A DNA stretch of 5,852 nt from an uncultured Clostridia bacterium (lineage in GTDB: Bacteria; Bacillota; Clostridia; Oscillospirales; Acutalibacteraceae), in assembly GCA_946187095.1 (NCBI GenBank), contig CAMHPW010000079.1, forward strand, positions 1 to 5,852. Direction: 5' to 3'. The position numbers and the translations under genes are program-made. Positions 3,837-5,852 of this stretch are shown here, one piece after another; within the stretch, counting starts at the first letter, position 1, and each line of letters starts with the position of its first letter. Under the pieces are notes generated by a model, which was not told the origin of the DNA, did no database searches, and worked only from the letters and a program-made list of their open reading frames with translations.

Positions 3837-5852
3837 TCCGTCTTACCTCCCATATATTTTGACAGTTCCGTATTGACATCTTCCCTTGTACCCAGCAGTT
3901 CACGGAATCCCTCTGTCGAGAACATATACAGGTCATCTTTGGAAGTGAGGATATTCAGATCCCACATTTCCTTGAAGAGTTCCGTCATCTGTTCCCTGCT
4001 GTATTCCAGCAGGATATTGATCTCGTCACTTTTCGCCTTGCTGATGACTTCCTCAATGCCGAAGCCTGTTTTTCTTTCATTTTCCTCTTTATTTTCTTCT
4101 TCATAGCAGAGATACGCAAGTATCAAAGCGATCACATAGTAAGGACTGTTTTCCTTGCCGTCAACTTCGAGAGTCATTCTCAGTTTACTCCTGATCTCAT
4201 CCTTGAAATTCGGATCGGAAAGCACTTTTTTGATATGGCTCTCTGTCACTTCATAGCAGGGTGTTTCGGTTTCGCTGTAGCCTGCATAGTCTTCATTGGT
4301 CATGGCAAGAATGAGTTTCTGACCGTAAAGATGTATCAGACCGGGGAAATAATTCGTCTTTGCCAAAATCAGATTGATGACTTCATCACTGAATACAAAT
4401 CCGAGATAAGCCAGTGAATGTGTCAGCAATTCCGTTGCTTCGGGGCGTTTGAACGGATAGATAACGCATGACTCAAGATGTGCAAAGTCTGAATTCTTTG
4501 CATAGAATTCATGGTCGAATTTGGAAAGATTATGCAGACCTGCCAACACAAATTTGAAATTCGGTGAAAGCATTTCTTTCAGCAGGGTGATCGGGCGGTA
4601 ATCTATCTCTTTACTGCTTGCGATAAAATCATCTGCTTCATCGAGCATGAGCAACAGATAGGAAATACGGTTTTCGGAAGTCTGGTCTTTCAGGCGTTTT
4701 CTGATATGCATGGAAAGCATATCCCAATCGCTGCATTCCGAACCTTCAGGAAGAATATCATGCATGACAAGCTCCTGCGATACACGCAGAGCCGCCTCTG
4801 TATAATTCCTGCCCTTGATGCTGATGACAACAGCCCTCTGCCTTTCATTTCCGTCTATCTCATTGGCAGCCATTTTGAGAAGGGAACTTTTGCCAAGCTG
4901 ACGACCGCCGTACACAAGATTGACACCGTTATAGAGTTCAATTTGTTCCAATTCGGTTTTTCTGCCCGTAAACAGTTCGGGCGGCATATCCGCATTGGGT
5001 TTCGGACAGAACGGCTGATTATACGCAAACGGCATTCCTGCCGCCATCAGTATACGGCTGACACTGCCTGCCTGATAGTGCTTTGCAAGATACAGCAAAA
5101 GCACTCTGTCGATGAGTAAAAATGTCTTTGAAAGCGATTTTTCCTCTTTGATTTTCCTTGCAAAACGCCGTCTTTCCTCTTTGCTCAAAGCCCAGTTGAG
5201 AATCACAACGGTATTTTGCGAAACGCTGTTGACTTCACGGAATTTATCAATTAACTGGTCTGTATTGAATCTGCCGTCAAGGAACAGGACTCTGATCCCC
5301 TCATTTTCGGGAAGTGAACCGAATGCGGGTATGGGGTGAGGATAATTTACCTTGCCCGTCTTTTTCCTGACGGTGACGGTATACATATCTTCATTGGTGG
5401 AATTAATTTCAGAAGTGCTTTCCACGGCAAATCCAAGCTGTGCCATAAGTTTGGAAACCCTGTCGGCTGTGGCAGGCTTTGACGCAGGCCAGTTCTGTAT
5501 CAGTGAAACGCCGCCACGCAGTTCCTTATTGATACCATAGATATTGCTTGCTTTCTGCAAAGCCCTTTCCACATTCCTTGTGTTGTAATAGGAACAGAGT
5601 GCCTTTTGCAGACTGCTGTTGGCATCCGATGAAACGGCTCTGTGAAGTGTTTCATATTCCGCCATGAAGCTCCTGAATGTTTCCAGAGGCTCTTTTGAAA
5701 AATCCGTGATATTCCTGATATCCCCACGCCTGATGCAATTCAGGATATTTTCGGCAACGGAGAAGTTTCTTTCTTCGATATACTCTTTGATCTTCTCCCT
5801 GCTGTAGATACCGAAATCATATTTTTCGTCATTGGCGATATCATTGAGCTGC
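3833..5852 (-). CDS. STAND/AAA-like P-loop ATPase with C-terminal winged-helix-like region (5' end beyond the window)
   Basis: The frame ends at TGA (3835-3833) and is open to the right edge. Sixty-two sense codons precede the first in-frame Met (5665) and read as normal helical protein (e.g. YSREKIKEYIEERNF), so the gene starts outside the window. Residues below count from that Met. A helical N-part (to about 100) is followed by an alpha/beta domain (IRVLFLDG 124-131, TVVILNWAL 152-160, FLLIDRVLLLYLA 182-194). The ATPase core has FTGRKTELEQI (232-242), Walker A GGRQLGKS (253-260), Walker B LLLMLDEAD (337-345) with D342 and E343, a sensor-1-like FVLAGLHNL (372-380), and NYFPGLIHLYG (438-448), resembling the GxP region of STAND ATPases. 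Residues about 505-595 look like a winged helix. Such ATPases act as nucleotide-dependent switches. The 4-nt overlap with the RNxxxH gene implies a joint role. No defence family can be named with confidence. Confidence 0.9.
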   Translation of the reverse strand, partial: QLNDIANDEKYDFGIYSREKIKEYIEERNFSVAENILNCIRRGDIRNITDFSKEPLETFRSFMAEYETLHRAVSSDANSSLQKALCSYYNTRNVERALQKASNIYGINKELRGGVSLIQNWPASKPATADRVSKLMAQLGFAVESTSEINSTNEDMYTVTVRKKTGKVNYPHPIPAFGSLPENEGIRVLFLDGRFNTDQLIDKFREVNSVSQNTVVILNWALSKEERRRFARKIKEEKSLSKTFLLIDRVLLLYLAKHYQAGSVSRILMAAGMPFAYNQPFCPKPNADMPPELFTGRKTELEQIELYNGVNLVYGGRQLGKSSLLKMAANEIDGNERQRAVVISIKGRNYTEAALRVSQELVMHDILPEGSECSDWDMLSMHIRKRLKDQTSENRISYLLLMLDEADDFIASSKEIDYRPITLLKEMLSPNFKFVLAGLHNLSKFDHEFYAKNSDFAHLESCVIYPFKRPEATELLTHSLAYLGFVFSDEVINLILAKTNYFPGLIHLYGQKLILAMTNEDYAGYSETETPCYEVTESHIKKVLSDPNFKDEIRSKLRMTLEVDGKENSPYYVIALILAYLCYEEENKEENERKTGFGIEEVISKAKSDEINILLEYSREQMTELFKEMWDLNILTSKDDLYMFSTEGFRELLGTREDVNTELSKYMGGKTE
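3846..3851 (-). promoter_or_regulatory. Ribosome binding site of the 352-residue gene, inside the ATPase gene
   Basis: On the minus strand GGGAGG (3851-3846) precedes the GTG start by 9 nt. It lies within the last codons of the ATPase gene (encoding MGG). It fixes an otherwise weak GTG start and supports efficient coupled translation. Confidence 0.8.
4886..4909 (-). other. Walker A (P-loop) coding segment of the ATPase
   Basis: The minus strand encodes GGRQLGKS, matching GxxxxGK[ST]. It follows a hydrophobic strand (VNLVY) and an FTGRKTEL box, as is usual for STAND and Orc1/Cdc6-like ATPases. All key residues (G258, K259, S260, counted from the Met at 5665) are intact, so ATP binding is expected. 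Confidence 0.9.

Noticed and set aside
3570..4106. Open frame of 178 codons on the plus strand spanning the junction of the two minus-strand genes
   Set aside because: It is opposite the coupled ATPase and 352-residue genes. Its Ser/Phe/Leu-rich composition is typical of an antisense shadow, and no domain is visible.
5663..5665. ATG at 5665-5663 as start of the ATPase gene
   Set aside because: The frame is open for 62 further codons to the window edge with protein-like content. The AGGAG before it is closer than ideal (4 nt).
1..5852. CRISPR arrays, tRNA or rRNA genes, insertion sequences, attachment sites
   Set aside because: I saw no regularly spaced repeats, tRNA-like cloverleaf, transposase-like protein or terminal inverted repeats. 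Apart from 401-580 and the short terminator region the window is almost fully coding.

Overview
The window has moderate GC, an AT-rich intergenic region, strong AGGGG/GGAGG-type ribosome binding sites and consensus sigma-A-like promoters. Its proteins also look like those of gut or rumen Clostridia. Together this suggests a Firmicute, possibly a Ruminococcus-like member of the Oscillospiraceae. That assignment is an inference from style and was not tested by any search.

Layout from left to right. (1) Positions 1-400, minus strand: the N-terminal 133 codons of an unrecognised gene that runs off the left edge. (2) Positions 401-580: a compact divergent control region. It holds one good promoter facing each way (minus strand 425-453, plus strand 514-542), a perfect 16-bp AT palindrome between them, and a short direct repeat over the plus-strand -10 box. 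(3) Positions 581-2383, plus strand: a 600-residue membrane protein with a cytoplasmic zinc ribbon, one transmembrane helix and external TPR-like repeats. (4) Positions 2387-2731, plus strand: a 114-residue ArsR-family regulator starting 3 nt after the previous stop, so the two form an operon. (5) Positions 2738-2776: a strong hairpin terminator that probably serves both converging transcription units. (6) Positions 2778-3836, minus strand: a 352-residue protein ending in an RNxxxH (HEPN-like) motif. (7) Position 3833 to beyond the right edge, minus strand: a large STAND/AAA-like P-loop ATPase with a C-terminal winged-helix-like region. Its stop overlaps the GTG start of the 352-residue gene as GTGA.

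The most interesting part is the right half. A tightly coupled pair encodes a STAND-like ATPase, with an unfamiliar N-terminal alpha/beta domain, and a partner protein with a candidate HEPN RNase motif. A switch-type ATPase translated together with a possible RNase or adaptor fits the general architecture of bacterial conflict or defence modules. No defence function is shown by the sequence, and the 5' part of the operon lies outside the window. The ATPase frame stays open to the window edge, so the Met at 5665 is very probably internal. The left half is a possible envelope-stress or metal-linked sensing unit: a zinc-ribbon, membrane-anchored TPR protein co-transcribed with an ArsR-type repressor that lacks the canonical metal-site motifs.
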